The notes: generated from the sequence alone by a model not told the origin. A stretch of DNA of 64,000 bases from Laccaria trichodermophora (GCA_018417955.1 JACTVC010000055.1:1-64000); one strand, 5' to 3'. Shown: positions 47,242 through 59,906, counted from the first letter of the stretch. A program made the numbers and translations.

Positions 47242-48972
47242 TCATAGCACAACAAACGGAAGATCATCGCTGTCATATTCGAGGTCGTCTCCGTCAAGCT
47301 CCACGCGCATCGACCTTAGTTGATCGATCTCAAACTGCGTCAAGGATCCCGGACTACAGAAACTGGCCCACGTCGCCTGCTGCTTGCCCATCGCCTGCTG
47401 GGACGTGTTCTTTGACCGGTCTATGTCGCGATTAACTTCTCGGACGTTGAAGACGACGCGATTGGCCAACACGCATGACATGGCAACAGAAAATCCGACC
47501 GAGACTTCCAGCAGAGACGTCTGTTCATCAATAAGTGCATTACATATCAAATAGAAGAGTAGGAAAAAGGGCACTTACAGGACCAATAATCCAAACGAGG
47601 AGGCAAGTCGTATAAGTTGCACAAATTCTTTTAAATAATTAGCTAGACGTTGAAAAGCGACCGTCAAGGGACGCACACTAGAAAGTAAAGAATCGAGTCT
47701 CTGATCAGGATACCTACAAGATGCCGCCCATTTTGATAAAGGGTACCCTCAGATTTGAATGTCTGAAAGCCCCGAAAAAGAGCCAATCCGCAAAGTAGGC
47801 ACTCGAATGCGAGCATGGGGATCCAGAAGATGAAAAAATTAGTTTGCACTGTGCCCGGCATGCAAAACGTGCCTCCGGGTATCTTAATTGCCTTGGCTAA
47901 AAAAACTCAATTTAGTTCGAAGATGAAGGCCAGTCATTCAAACGCGCACCGTTTATTGAAGTAACAACGGTCCCCATTATCCAAGCTGATGTCGAGATCG
48001 ATGCAATGAACGAAGTTACCATGCATACGAGAACTTTCTTGTTGAGTGAATACATTGCATAGATCCGCATTTGTAGAATCACTGCAAATTATGTTTAGAG
48101 ACGAAAGAAGCCCATGAGGAAAAGCTTACTTTCGGCAATTATGCATGCGATGAGTCCCGTCCATCCTTGCCATTTGAAGAAGTGGAGACCTGATCATATG
48201 TCGATTAGCGTCATAGGAATGTTAGCAGGTCACGTACAACTGAAAGAGCGGCCAAGTTCCTTGGATGAGTCATGGGGGTAAAATCGAAAGGTTGTGCTCA
48301 CAACTAAATCCAATCAGCAGACAATAAAGAGAGGGAATTGTTTTCACCAACAGAATCAGAGAGCGTCGTGGAAAAGAAGCCTATCAGAAACGTCGAAATC
48401 AATAATTCTCCAATGGTGAGATATAAGACGCAAGATACCGTAGTTATTGAAGCTGAGGCAGGAAATCCCTTAGGTTGTGAATCACGATCGGGTAGTCTCA
48501 AACTCACATGACAGAAAATAGGGAATAATAACGGTTCTATGCAGACGTCAGATATTTTCTGGCCCTCGAATAGCTCAACACTCACGATCAAGAATAAAAC
48601 CTTTCCCGCCGACCATGAACTGCTCTAAAACGTTACGTTAGCTCGGCCTCTCCGATCAATGTCTGGCGGTGTCAAGTACCCAGATTAATTCAACCTGTGC
48701 GAGGAGTCAGAAACTGAATCGCGTTCGTCAAAAGCACCAAATACCTCCTGGTCAAAAGTAACAACTTATTCCAGATCGATGAGCACCTCTATCTCGAGAT
48801 GAAGGAAGATATACTTACCATGGTCGTAAACAATGATGCTACTCGAAGCCACTTTGGGAAAGTTCAATACGGGATCATAAGAAATCACGGCTAAAGGCGA
48901 CGCACATTGAGCATATCGAGTGGTTTGGATATCCCTCAATCCATCCAGAATCATTTGAAAGAAGGAGGCCAT
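47242..48972 (-). CDS. DUF6533-family seven-helix membrane protein (second copy)
   Basis: Minus strand, about nine short exons. Pieces: MASFFQMILDGLRDIQTTRY, VASSSIIVYDH, SSSWSAGKVLFLI (the DUF6533 E-x-W/WS-K block), VILQMRIYAMYSLNKKVLVC, MVTSFIASISTSAWIMGTVV, CMPGTVQTNFFIFWIPMLAF, ECLLCGLALFRGFQTFKSEG, NGRHLVGILIRDSILYFLV, CATYTTCLLVWIIGP, TSLLEVSVGFSVAMSCVLAN, RVVFNVREVN, and an acidic tail ending DSDDLPFVVL. Exons between about 48100 and 48560 were only partly resolved. Predicted plasma-membrane protein, function unknown. It is not a recent duplicate of the 16.4-17.8 kb gene. Confidence 0.75.
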
Positions 48973-51665
48973 CGCGAATGTTGGGCGAGGGAAATGGCGT
49001 AACTGCGCCTGGGGTGAACAAAATGAGGGTGTGATCGGAGGAGAACCATTCAAAGAGTAGGCAAGAGCTCATGAGGCGTTCTTGTAAGAAACCCTGCCAT
49101 TGCTGTGGGCTTCCTTGAGAAAACTCCGGACACTCAAGATTATTTAAATTTTAATAGGTCCCGGTATATCCACAAGCCCTGGGATTTCGTCTTGTCTTCC
49201 TTGTGCGATCATCGTGAGGGGCATTAGAGGGCGTTCCCGTTTTGGAAACCCGAGGGCCGATCGATCCTAAAAACATCCGTTTTGAGGTTTAGATGACCGA
49301 CTTACCGGCCATTGGAGGAGGACGTGGGGATGGAGCCTTGATTAATCACCACATACAAGGACGGAGAACCCGAACTTCCATAAATGTGCTTTGTTCCCAT
49401 TGTTTTATAATTCTATTAGTGAGTGAGTGACGGCGTTCATGGGATGATTTTAGGTTGGCGGCCGCCAGGTCAGCATGGAAGGTCCAGCGAAAGCACATTG
49501 CAAAACCAACGCCGTAGCGACGCAAAGTCTGATAGTAACGGGCATTTTCCGACCAAATGATATATACGGAATGGCGCGGAACAAGCGCGGAATATTGAAG
49601 GTGCTGGAGCTAATTGCCCCCTGGAATACGTTGCGGCCTGTCAGAACCCTGGATATCTCAAGCTGAAAAAAAAGAGAGCGCAGCATTCGTCACTCAGCGC
49701 CAATCACTAGCAAAAAAGTGAGTTACGGGTCCCGCTGAAAAGAGATGTTTGATGCTCACTAAAACCCAGCTAGGAGATCATGCGCAGCACTACCTTCCGG
49801 GCACATTTGTTCCGCACCGCGATGAAAAAAAAAGTCAAACGCACATGGAATTTGAATGTCCAAGATAGAAGCAGTCGGACCTTCTAACATTCAGTGATGG
49901 CCATGGGTGTAGGGTTGATATTGAATCAAAGAGAGGAAATCCATTCCATGGAGCTGTGTCAACAAGATTTCATTGACCCAAAATCCGAAAAGGGGTCTGG
50001 ATGATACAGATCCTAGGGTTGAGGGACGATGTGGTAGAAGGTTGCTATTACGTTAAAAGGCGGCCAAGAATCGCCTTGGATGCAGTGGTGGAAATGGACG
50101 TGGATGGACAAGGATCAGGAAGGAACCCGGACGTCGCACTCTACCTTACATACCCCGTCCGCAGCAGGAAACTGACGGGATTTATGTCTGTAAACTTCCT
50201 ATCGATTATGAAGCCATCCCGAATCCATCCTTCGTTGGGGATTGAACAACTTGGCGATTCTTGCTGATCATGATGTGAACCAATTAAGGCTGAAAATTCT
50301 GTATATCGTCAACCGAAATGCTTGTGAGGGAGGCTTTTGCAGGTGGCAAGGATATTGCAACCTTACCGACGATCTCCCGAGTCCCACTGGCAACAACGGA
50401 ATCAGGATTGAAAAATTGTCACCAGCAGTCACGGGGTGAAGTGGCAGTGACTCGGATTGATCCGCACACTTCGTTAGTCTGTGCCAAGGTCTGCGTCAAC
50501 TGTGCGTATGTACGAAGTCAGAGTGCGATACCGTAATTTCTAACGTGTGCTCTCGCATCTTCTATTTCTCCTCTGACGTTTGAATAGGAATTTCGTCACT
50601 TGGCATGAGTGACTCTAGCTTTCTCTCTTTTTACATCCTGTTTTTGATTGGGCTTTTTGTTGTTATACGTGCCTCGCCTGTAAGGGAGTAAAATATTGAC
50701 GGCTAGCGTCGTGCGGTTTCCCTTGGTTCTTTACTGCGAGAGCCCGCAACCTAGAACTTTGCGTTTTTTTCACATTTACTATCACCCACAAAAAGTGGTC
50801 CCACGAGCGAAAAGTCAAACGACAGAACCAATCACGTAGTGGCACACTCCCCTCCCCACGAACAATCCCTGTCCGCGCATCTTTATGTACAGATAGGGCC
50901 CTCTATCTTTATTCCCAAGATATCTCTCCAGAACCAACGAGAGTTCGAAGGACCCTATCGTCATCGTTTACTTTTAGACCGCTATCTATATTATCTGCCT
51001 CTCTTCCACACCCGTTTCTACTTTGTGCTTCCCATGAGCTATATCATCTGTTTATATACAATTCTTCTACAATTGGTTTGGGAAGCGATACCTTGTGACT
51101 GTCTGTATCATCAGTTATCAATCTTGTATACGTCTCGTATATTTATAAAGGCATCCTAGGGAACGGAACCGCAACCTTTCACCACGCCCCATCTACGTTT
51201 CATTCACCCAAGTCACTGAATACGTTCTCCTGCGATGAGGTCCGTTCCCTCAAATTCATTCAAGTCGGCGCGCACACGACTCGGAGAGTAAGCTCTCTGC
51301 TTTGGTTTGTCCTTCATTTTTTTTTTCAATATCGCGCGCCTCCTTGATTATATTACACGCATATACGCTATGTCCCCGCCTTTCATTTTCTCTTCGCAAG
51401 AACGTACTTGGGTTTTTGCAGTCGTTCTTCCGGCTCTCCCACGCGCCCTTTCTTCCCAAGATACATTATAACACAACGCTACCACGCATACATTATATCT
51501 CCCCTTTGTTCCTTTTCTCTCCCTTTCTCCCAACGTCGACACTGACAATCAAATTATTTTTATATCTAGTTACAACAAGACAAAAAGCCAACATCGTCCA
51601 AAGAGGGTTATAGTTATAAATGCTCATGGTATTAGAATCGACAAAAGAACGCCCACTCATAGGGA
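48973..51665. other. Long intergenic region, no supported gene
   Basis: A minus-strand frame at 49450-49545 starts MPVTIRLCVATALVLQCAFA, signal-peptide-like, but ends after 31 residues (TWRPPT). The minus strand at about 49880-50540 is mildly coding-like in broken frames (for example GTREIVGKVAISLPPAK). A decayed secreted-protein gene is possible. 50850-51650 is C/T-rich and is the downstream region of the ammonium transporter. Confidence 0.4.
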
Positions 51666-53341
51666 TCATGCTTCCGCTGCAACAGGGGCACTCTTCTCAT
51701 GAATACTACTCGTGCTCGACCTCTTCTCCTTCACGGCATGATGGTCAGGCTCCCGTGATCCTCCAAGGGCAGCAGCACTCGTATCAATTTCATGCCCAGG
51801 CTCCTGATCAAGTCCAACATAATCATACGCAAATTCTCCCATCTCCGCATCGTCAATACCCAAGATCTCAGCTTCCTCAGAGGCGCGCAGGCGGCACCCA
51901 GGGATAAAGTGTAAGACCCAGAGGATGATGGTGGTGACGACGAAGGAGTAGGATGCACCTGATACAGAGTCGGCGACTTGGTATCCGAGTTGGATGTAGT
52001 GATGGTCTAACCAGCCGCCAGGAATGACGGTGACGCCGTCAGCGCCTGCAACGCTGGCTTGTGCAAAGAAGGCCGTGAGGATGTTGCCGACGATACCGCC
52101 GACTGCGTGGGAGGCAAAAATCTGGATGAATGTGTGTGATGAGAAAGAGGGATGGAAAGGGATGAAGGCAGACTTACATCCAGGGTATCGTCGAAGCCCA
52201 AGACGAACTTGAGTTGGGTTGCAAAATTGCATGCGGTACCGCCGAGGACACCAAAGACGACTGCTGCTGGGGAGCCGACGAAACCTGACGCCGGTGTGAT
52301 GGCGACAAGACCTGCAACGGCACCAGAGCAGAATCCGACTGCGCTCCATTTCTTTTCCATGCGATAATCCTGTGCAAGTAAAGGTCAGAAAGAAGATGCA
52401 AGAAGAGAAGAAACAACATACCCAGAACATCCAAGTCATACCGCCAACGGACGCAGCGAGGTTGGTGACGATGCAGGCCTGGATAGCACGGAGGTTGGCA
52501 GAGAGGGCAGAGCCCCCGTTGAAGCCAAACCATCCGAACCAGAGCAGAACTGTGCCAAGCACGACGTAGGTGACGTTATGTGGCTTGTATGCGAGCCGTT
52601 CGGTTCCGTATCCGCGTCGTTTGCCGAGGTATATAGAGATAGCGAGGCCAGCCATACCAGAAGAGATGTGCACGGGCGTTCCGCCTGCGAAATCGAGCCC
52701 GCCAAGGACGAACGACCACCCATTGGAGTTCCATGTCCAGCAGGCGATGGGGTCGTAGACGATGGTGGTCCATATAAAGATGAAGACCATAATAGGGCCG
52801 AGACGACCGCGTTCAGCGATGGCGCCCACGGCGAGGGCAGCGGTGATGGCAGCGAACATAAGCTGATAGATGCAGAATAGTAGAGAAGGAATGCGTGAGC
52901 TTCCAATTGATGGTTGTGCAAGAACGCCCTTGAGGCCAAAATATTCTGACGTGCATCTCAGGACGTGTTCTCCGACATAAACGGGAAGGAAGGCTTACTT
53001 AAATCGCCAATGTACGCGCTCCCAGTTTCACTGAATGCCAGTGAAAAGCCCCAGAAGAACCATTGAAAAGAGACGATGCCTATGGATACCAACGATGTCC
53101 ATATCATGGACAGAGCGTTCTTCCTCCTTAACAGGCCCGAGTAGAAGAAACCGACGCCCGGAATCATTATCCACACGAGCGCAGTCGCTGCAATGACGAA
53201 GCCTATATCGCCGAGGTTGTATACAACGGTTTTGCCATCCCCATCTACCCAGTTAAGGTCACCAGCTACGAAGAGGTGGTCAGTGAAAGAAGGAGGATAA
53301 TGACCAGGACACTCACAAGCATCGTATGTGACGTTGACCAT
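51666..53341 (-). CDS. Ammonium transporter, AMT/MEP family
   Basis: AMT/MEP proteins carry ammonium across the plasma membrane for nitrogen uptake. Minus strand, four exons, about 520 residues with eleven helices. Blocks: NLGDIGFVIAATALVWIMIP, GVGFFYSGLLRRKNALSMIW, SFQWFFWGFSLAFSETGS, YQLMFAAITAALAVGAIAER, VYDPIACWTWNSNGW, LDFAGGTPVHISSGMAGLAI (first pore His), LLWFGWFGFNGGSALSANLR, GFCSGAVAGLVAITPASGFV, LGFDDTLDIFASHAVGGIVG (second pore His), then a soluble C-terminus with SEEAEILGIDDAEMGEFAYD, the conserved regulatory motif, and a variable tail ending KSAPVAAEA. Both pore histidines and the signature are intact. Normally repressed by good nitrogen sources in fungi, though no control site could be read here. 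Confidence 0.95.
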
Positions 53342-55444
53342 ACTGGCTCAGCAATGAGTGAGCAGGGAAAGGATGGCTGGTAACGCGACGGGGAAGGAGG
53401 AAGAAGAGATCGAATCTTCTGTTCAACGGAGGTGAGAAAAGAAGCATCGAGGTTTTATATGTCTCCGACAGCTTTTTGCCCGATAGCATCGTGAATGATA
53501 GAGACGCATTGTCCTTTGTTTGTCCATCTCCATAACTGATTGCTGACATAACCCTCATTTTTCTGACTTTATCGTCCAATCACCATCCAGAAATTCTCTC
53601 GTTATCTTCACCAACATGGAGTTCAGCTTCAGGAACGCTGGAGATAGATAGTCTATCGCCTCACTGGTACGAGCCAAGCCTTTTATCTATCTTCCTCCCA
53701 TTATCCACTGTGATTTTTAATTTGCAGTTTCAAGACTAGTCACTTTCTGACGCATCTAAGCCTCAAGGACAGGTATCTGAATTGATACGGTCAGTCGAGC
53801 AACTTGACTACCGCACCGCAGCAAGTCCGTCAATTGATTGCGAGCATGATCACTTTTGATTTCCCTGGTTAAAATCACTACCTATGCACCCCAATTACGT
53901 TCTCGTTTCAACCCTTCATCGATGAAGTCGGCCCTTCGGCTGCCTGTCCTCGACTTTCGCCTGAAATCTCATGGAAGCATGTCGACATGAATCTCTATTT
54001 CACGTTCGAGGTCGGCCTTCCGAGGCTCCAATAGCGCCTAGTATCTGGCATCCGTAGAAAACCGTCGAGCGCTGTCCAACTCGGATCACTCCACAAACCT
54101 GATAATCTCCACCTGCAGCCACCTGCAACTCGTCCGAAACGCGTTCCTGGTGATAGATAGACGAACGTGGGATGCCGCGCAATGCAAGCAAAACGGCCAG
54201 TGAATTCGTCCTCTCGCGGTCCACATGCTACACTGGGGTTAATACAGGTAAGTCCTCGACCCTGCTCGCATGTTTACGCGGTATCTGTGGAGCTAAATCT
54301 GCCATATTCATCCTGGAAAATAGTCCTCATGACATGATTTCCTCACAGCTTGAGAAATTGACTCCTTTCCGCGATGCAGCCAACGTCTCGATACAGCCAT
54401 CCCACCCTCCGCAGCCAATTCAGGCGATATGTCCACATACAGTCACACGAAGATACTACATAGTATGACACACCTCCCCCACGCCGAGCCCAAGACCGTG
54501 ATAAGCACTTCCCAATCTGTGAAACACCCAAATCTCAAGTGTCAAGACGGGAAGTTGGATCTCTGACAGCTGGCTCCCGTCTACCCGTTGCCGAAGCGCC
54601 AATCTATCAGGTTTGCTTTCGTACTAGGGTTTTTAAACCCATTCGTCCAAGTATGGGGTAATGATGTCTGGTTTCAAGAAATACACTTACCAAGGGCGCG
54701 GCGTATTCATTCTGTGCTGGGATATGCAGTGTTATGCACTGACACATGACCTGCCTAGTCACGCTGCTCGATTCCAGATTACTCCAAATTTACATTAACA
54801 GGTACCTCGAGCGCATGTTCGTGGCTAACAACCCCCACCTTTTATGACAATCCGTCTTCTCGCTCAAACTGGGGAGCTCCACGTTCTAATGATTTCTTCA
54901 AAGCAGAGATGTCACCGGGGAATGGCTAGGCACGAACACAACGCCAATCATCCCATTGAAAACTGACTCGGAGATATCTATTCTTACCCGAAACCCATGT
55001 CGTCCGAAGGCTTCCGAAGGTGAGGCGGTATGTTTTCCCGAAAGACGCCCCAGGAACACTTTGAAATTTTTTCGGCTGTTAGTCAGGTCAAGCACGAGTT
55101 CGTTCCAGTTGAAGTAAGTACCCTCGAAGCGCTGGGACAGGTAGAGTTCGTTCGACGTGCTTTAAAATAGGTCAAGGCTGTGGACATCTGAAATTTTAAA
55201 CGATGAAGTTTTAGAGTTGACGCTGAGTTAGCTTACCTGCTTTGCTAGGAGTGTCATTCAATCTGGTGTACTTAGGAATTTTTTGAGTTGATGAGCAAAC
55301 CCAAAAATATGTCAATTTCTCACCGTTGACATTGTACTTAACATACAATCACATAAAATAAATATCATATCCCCCTGTACCAACAAGATGTCAACTCCTG
55401 CTACGGCCCCACTCTTCCACAACGAAGTACATATGTACTATATA
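53342..55444. other. Intergenic, nothing identified
   Basis: Upstream region of the ammonium transporter followed by about 1.5 kb without a gene. I saw no clear GATA-factor clusters or repeats. Short frames (54172-54468, 54898-55095) have no domain. Confidence 0.45.
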
Positions 55445-56004
55445 TGGTCAGGATATGCATAGTATCAAGATATGCGGATTTCACTTTTCATGTCCTTCCC
55501 TTACTCCTGCTCTTTCAAGAAAATTCACACATGTTGAACTAGTGTATTAAATACTACTTGCAAATTTTTGACGGGATTCATGACGAAGTGTGGGAAGCCA
55601 AAGAGTGAGATTTTAGAGAGGTGTATGAAGCTTTGGCTGCCTGGAACACATTTTGTGTGAGGCTTACTCCCAACCTTTTTCTATAGACACTATCTAATAC
55701 CAATACTAAGCACATCCTCAATTTTCAGGAAGGCAGGACAAGTGGAAGTCGTCAAAATCGATTTTGAGAAAGAAATATTGTCCGAAATCCCTCAGTGACA
55801 TTACTGTGACATGCCTTTGCATATCTTGTTCACTTGCCTCACGACGGCAACACTCCGAGGCTACAACACATCTTCCAAAAATTCTCAAAATTTTGGGTGG
55901 AACATTAAATTGCATTGGCTAGACTATTGTAAAATTTTAAGGCTGAACAATATGATCTTGAAGCTACATCAACAAAAAAGTCAAATATCCGCATATCCTG
56001 ACCA
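55445..56004. mobile_element. MITE-like element with 14-bp inverted ends
   Basis: TGGTCAGGATATGC at 55445 is the reverse complement of GCATATCCTGACCA ending at 56004. Similarity goes further (GGATTTCACTTTT against GGATATTTGACTTTTTT) if a 17-nt insertion, ATAGTATCAAGATATGC, is allowed at the left end. The interior (560 bp total) is AT-rich and non-coding. Flanks TATATA and GATATA do not give a perfect target duplication. The next element begins seven bases after its right end. Confidence 0.65.
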
Positions 56005-56010
56005 GATATA

Positions 56011-56748
56011 GTGGGTGACTTTCCGTAACACAAATTCTCTAGATTTGAATAAATCGACGAGATCTAGGGTCCTTTGCCGGGATGCCGAGTCTTGTAAGGG
56101 TTCAACTTTGATGGAGTCCCTGGTTGGAACCCAGTTACAAACCTTAATCTATTCAGAGGGTACGGACCCCTCGAACAGATTTCAAACGCACGAATAAACC
56201 CTGCCAAGAGGAAACCTTTCCTTCTCGGGCGCGTTTACTTCCCACCCGGCTTAGTCAGCTCTACCTCATCAGGCTATCCCCCATGCAATTCTCCTACGGC
56301 TGAGGACATTCTGCCCTCTCTGGTTGCAGTTTTATACCACTACAGAGTTCATTAGCAGTAGAAATTTATTGTGGATACAAAATTCCCTCCTTGAACATGT
56401 TTTTCCCTCCACAAACACTCTTCTCAACACCAACTCACTGGACCATGGTCCTTTTCAGCTCATTTGACATTTCCTGGGCTTCGTTTTTTGGGTGGCCTTA
56501 CTTGTTGGCTGAGTGTATCAAGTGTCAGCTATGATAGACCCAACCATGGGCCTGCATGACCACAAAGTAGCCCAGATGGGAGGGAAGTGAGTTTATTGGA
56601 GGCAAGGAAATAAATCTAATAGAATCTAATCAGTTGGCGTTACGGTTTATTCACTCCAACAAACTGTCGTGTGAAGTTCTCGTTTCAAACTCCGATAAGG
56701 GTCAGATTTATTCATTTTTATAAATTTGAGTTACGGAAAGTCACCCAG
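56011..56748. mobile_element. MITE-like element, 738 bp, TA target duplication
   Basis: The left end GTGGGTGACTTTCCGTAAC (56011) is matched by the reverse complement of the right end (CTGGGTGACTTTCCGTAAC, ending 56748). Similarity continues into CAAAT...AATAAATC on both sides. TA flanks both ends (56009-56010, 56749-56750). The interior has no transposase. TA duplication suggests mobilisation by a Tc1/mariner- or related-type transposase supplied elsewhere. Confidence 0.75.
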
Positions 56749-56908
56749 TAATCCTATCGTCGGAAGAGCACCCATGCATGTTATCTACCAGGAACAAACA
56801 AGGAACAAGCACAGCACTCGGAATGGGATTTGGTCGAAGATAAACTATTTTTGGAAAATGATCCCCAAGATGTATCGGGCCATGTTCTGCGGCGGACACC
56901 AAGAGATA

Positions 56909-57113
56909 CAGTGCCTTGCATAATGCTTTGCAGCGTAAATTTTTTGAAATTGTATTTGGCTGTGTTTAAACTGGTCCTGAGATGTCACATTCAGGCTTAT
57001 TCCGGACAGAGATCATTTCATTGGGCCTTAGTTGTGACATATCAGGTTCACTACAAATATAATCAAATACGATTTGAAAAAATTCATGCTGCAAAGCATT
57101 ATGCAAGACACTG
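56909..57113. mobile_element. Tc1/mariner-type MITE, 205 bp
   Basis: The left end CAGTGCCTTGCATAATGC and the right end GCATTATGCAAGACACTG are inverted repeats. Similarity extends about 50 bp inwards (TTTGCAGC..AATTTTTT.AAAT.GTATTTG). TA flanks each side (56907-56908 and 57114-57115). CAGTG termini with a TA duplication are characteristic of Tc1/mariner elements. Too short to encode a protein; a classic non-autonomous hairpin element. Confidence 0.85.
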
Positions 57114-57222
57114 TAAGGTGAAAAGATTGCAAGGCGGCCTGGCGGCGCGATGGGTGAAAACCCTACAAATTGACATGACCGAATATTTCTGCATACCACC
57201 AAGACGAGGCGACGAGGTTGAT

Positions 57223-57840
57223 CTAGAACGACGAATGGAAGTTATGCAATAATGACTCCACGTACTCCAACTTTATACTTTCGCCAACTCCACCTGGTTC
57301 TAGAGTGGATACCACGCCGCACACGACCTCCAGGTCCTCCTTCACACGGGAATTGTCAACACACGCAACGATCATGGGGCCAGGAATTGATTGAGTTTTC
57401 GGATTTGGAGTGACCACGGTGAACTTACCGTCGACCCAGGAAAACGGACCCGGAGGCGACAGGCTGTACGTGTGTGGGATCGTCGACGTTATGACATTGA
57501 GTGTTGACGGCGATTCTCCCCCTATCAGGAGAAATTTCTCAAGCGCATTAGTGATATCCAACGAGCGCGAATTGGTGGCGTTGGCGGCGGCGTACGCTTC
57601 GTTGTCGTTGGAGATTATTATCATATAAAATGATCAATTCAGTGGATGTCGCTCATCGTAGACGTACCAGATGTTCGAGCGTTCTTCTGCCTTTTCAATG
57701 TCTGGGACAATGACTCGGAGCCTACAATCGAATCCATAGCGTGTTGAAACGGCGTCGCTATGATATAACTCAAATGGTAAAAATTCCTCTGCTAGACAGG
57801 ATGGAGGAGAAGAGAAGAAGCGGAAGTCGAGGAAAGCCTT
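57223..57840 (-). pseudogene. Unidentified gene, 3' part only
   Basis: Minus strand, two exons joined across GTACGTC near 57665: KAFLDFRFFSSPPSCLAEEF, FELYHSDAVSTRYGFDCRLR, VIVPDIEKAEERSNIW, then NDNEAYAAANATNSRSLDIT, NALEKFLLIGGESPSTLNVI, FSWVDGKFTVVTPNPKTQSI, SLLHNFHSSF-stop (57223-57225). It reads as real coding sequence without internal stops, but I find no start codon or upstream exons in frame. I do not recognise the family. It may be a 5'-truncated gene next to the transposon-rich interval. Confidence 0.5.
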
Positions 57841-57849
57841 GAAGATAAT

Positions 57850-58790
57850 CTAAACGAGAGTCATCTTTATTGGAGGTTCATGAATTTGTTTGCATCTCCG
57901 ATGCATTTGTTTGATTTTCTTGAGCCAAAGCCTTTTGTGACGACGTTGTACCATACCAATAGTTTTTTCAAATCACTAAAAAGAGATTAGAACCTATAAT
58001 TTCTGTTTCTATGAAATTTTGTATTTTTTTACAAAGAAGACAAATCAGCAGATGATTATTGGATGATTATGGCGACGGGTCGTTGTTGAAATTTACTATG
58101 ATTTAGCCAAGATTTAGCCAATATTCAGCCGTCAATAAACGTTCAGTCAATCAACCCTTCATCGAATATCATTTGGTTGTCTGGTCGGTGAGTTTTAGTA
58201 GGTTACGAGTCTAGAGGATTCATTTCTTCTGGTCATCTTTTTCGGTGTGTCGGATGTTTGTGCAATGTTTGTGCGTTGTTTGTGGTATTGCTTCCGAGCC
58301 CATGCTTTGGTTATATATAGACGTGTTGTTTGCTCCCGTATTCTGTCGCGTCTTAGACGCGCTGCGTTCCGGACAAGAACTCTCGCTTCTCTGCTTTGCG
58401 GACCCTGCCACAGGTAGCGGTGGCCCATACCAACGAGTGCATGATTTGCCAGGTCTATAAAATTACTTGGACCCATACGTGCGTATTTTTTTGTGGATTC
58501 TTTTTGCTAAGGTGTAACTTCTCACCGCGACATAGCTCCGCAAAATTTAAAGGTGGGCTCCCATGGGTCTGTCACGAGTCGCGTTCGATAATGGCTAGCT
58601 ATTTTTGTTGTGATGAAGCTTGAGCTTGAATGCCAACGTGCCTCTTCATCTGACAGCCATGTCAAGTTCTCCCGTTATCAGATCACACCAAACAAACGCT
58701 CTCATTTATACCCCATGCCTGTCCTACTTTTCCCAAAGTCCCTTCCTTTCTGCCGATATCATTCCTATATCGCCTGCTTAGCATATCCCC
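57850..58790. other. Intergenic
   Basis: AT-rich at 57950-58150, then an ordinary spacer with the carbonic anhydrase promoter. Nothing identified. Confidence 0.5.
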
Positions 58791-59614
58791 ATGGCTCACG
58801 CTTCCGACTCCTCTTTTGAAAAATTGCTTGAAGCTAACGCTGCATGGGCACACGGCGTCACAGAAAAAAATCCGGATTTCTTCAAGAACTCGGCCGCGGA
58901 AAAGCAAAAGCTGTGCTCGCTCTTTTATGCTGTGATTATTTGCTCAGTTGAACATTCCAGACTCTCTGGATTGGTTGCTCCGATTCTAGGGTTCCTGAAT
59001 CTGTCATCACTGCCGCTCGTCCAGGAGATATTTTCGTGCATAGAAACATCGCCAAGTAAGACGCCTTTCTAGACATCTAACTTGCTTGTTGAATTCCGCT
59101 CTTCCATAGCCAGGTGCACTTGCACGATTCAAACGTCTTGTCAGTGCTGAAATACGCTGTCGATTTTTTGCACGTTCACCACGGTATCTTCATTATATTC
59201 CCCAACTTGATAATGCCCTGACCCGAATCCTTCCTCCCTCCCACTCAATTATGTATAGTCGTCGTCGGCCATACCGTATGCGGAGGCGCAGATGCGTGTC
59301 TAAACGCCGTGAAGAACAATTACCCCGACAACCAAACAATCAACACATTGCCCGTCGAATCGCCTTTGAACATCTGGTTGACGCCTCTCACGAAATTTAC
59401 ACGATCATTACCGCTTTCAGTCACCCCTCCTGATCAAGCTCTTAATTTCGTTGTTCGCGAGAATATAAAGAAACAGGTGGAAATTTTGGCACAGACTGAT
59501 ACCATTCGCGACGCGTGGGCTCGTAAAGATGTGGTTCAGATTCACGGCTGGGTTTATGATCTTGCCACTGGCAGGCTCAACGATCTCCACATTACTCAAG
59601 GACACCAGAAGTAA
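58791..59614 (+). CDS. Beta-class carbonic anhydrase, first splice junction apparently damaged
   Basis: Beta-carbonic anhydrases interconvert CO2 and bicarbonate with a zinc held by two Cys and one His. Exons: [20 protein letters not shown]...AAEKQK (from 58791); [31 protein letters not shown] (to 59054); [25 protein letters not shown]; then [20 protein letters not shown] through [20 protein letters not shown] and [16 protein letters not shown] to TAA at 59612-59614. Zinc ligands (Cys in CSDSR, His and Cys in GHTVC) and the Asp/Arg dyad are present. Introns 2 and 3 splice in phase. Intron 1 does not: the only good donor (GTGCTC, after ...AAGCT) joined to CATTCCAG puts exon 2 out of frame by two bases. 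Either an unusual junction is used or the gene is a recent pseudogene. Confidence 0.8.
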
Positions 59615-59906
59615 AAAAGCCCCGAGCGATCCATAGGTCGTAAATTAAAAAAAGCTCAAATTGTACAATACATATGCTCTTGTGTAAAAAAACTATCGTG
59701 GTCACCAAGTGGTCACCTCTTTTCTCTACTAGGACGGCGAGGAGTCCGAGTCGTCGCGATGAAAGTAAGATTTGAGCTTGTCGAAAGCCCATAGTACGTC
59801 ACTTTGAAAAAATATTTCTGTCTTTATATTCTGTCATAATCGTATTTTTTTCTCTGTCTCTGTGAAGTGAAGCTTGTTGGAAGACAATGGAAGCTTGATG
59901 CATTTC
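59615..59906. other. Spacer between carbonic anhydrase and transposon
   Basis: About 290 bases with no gene; it ends in the left target duplication ATTTC (59902-59906). Confidence 0.6.

Noticed and set aside
49450..49686. Small secreted protein
   Set aside because: A signal-like N-terminus followed by a stop after 31 residues; no downstream exon could be joined.
52436..52939. Minus-strand frame of 167 codons within the ammonium transporter
   Set aside because: Out-of-frame shadow of the AMT exon.
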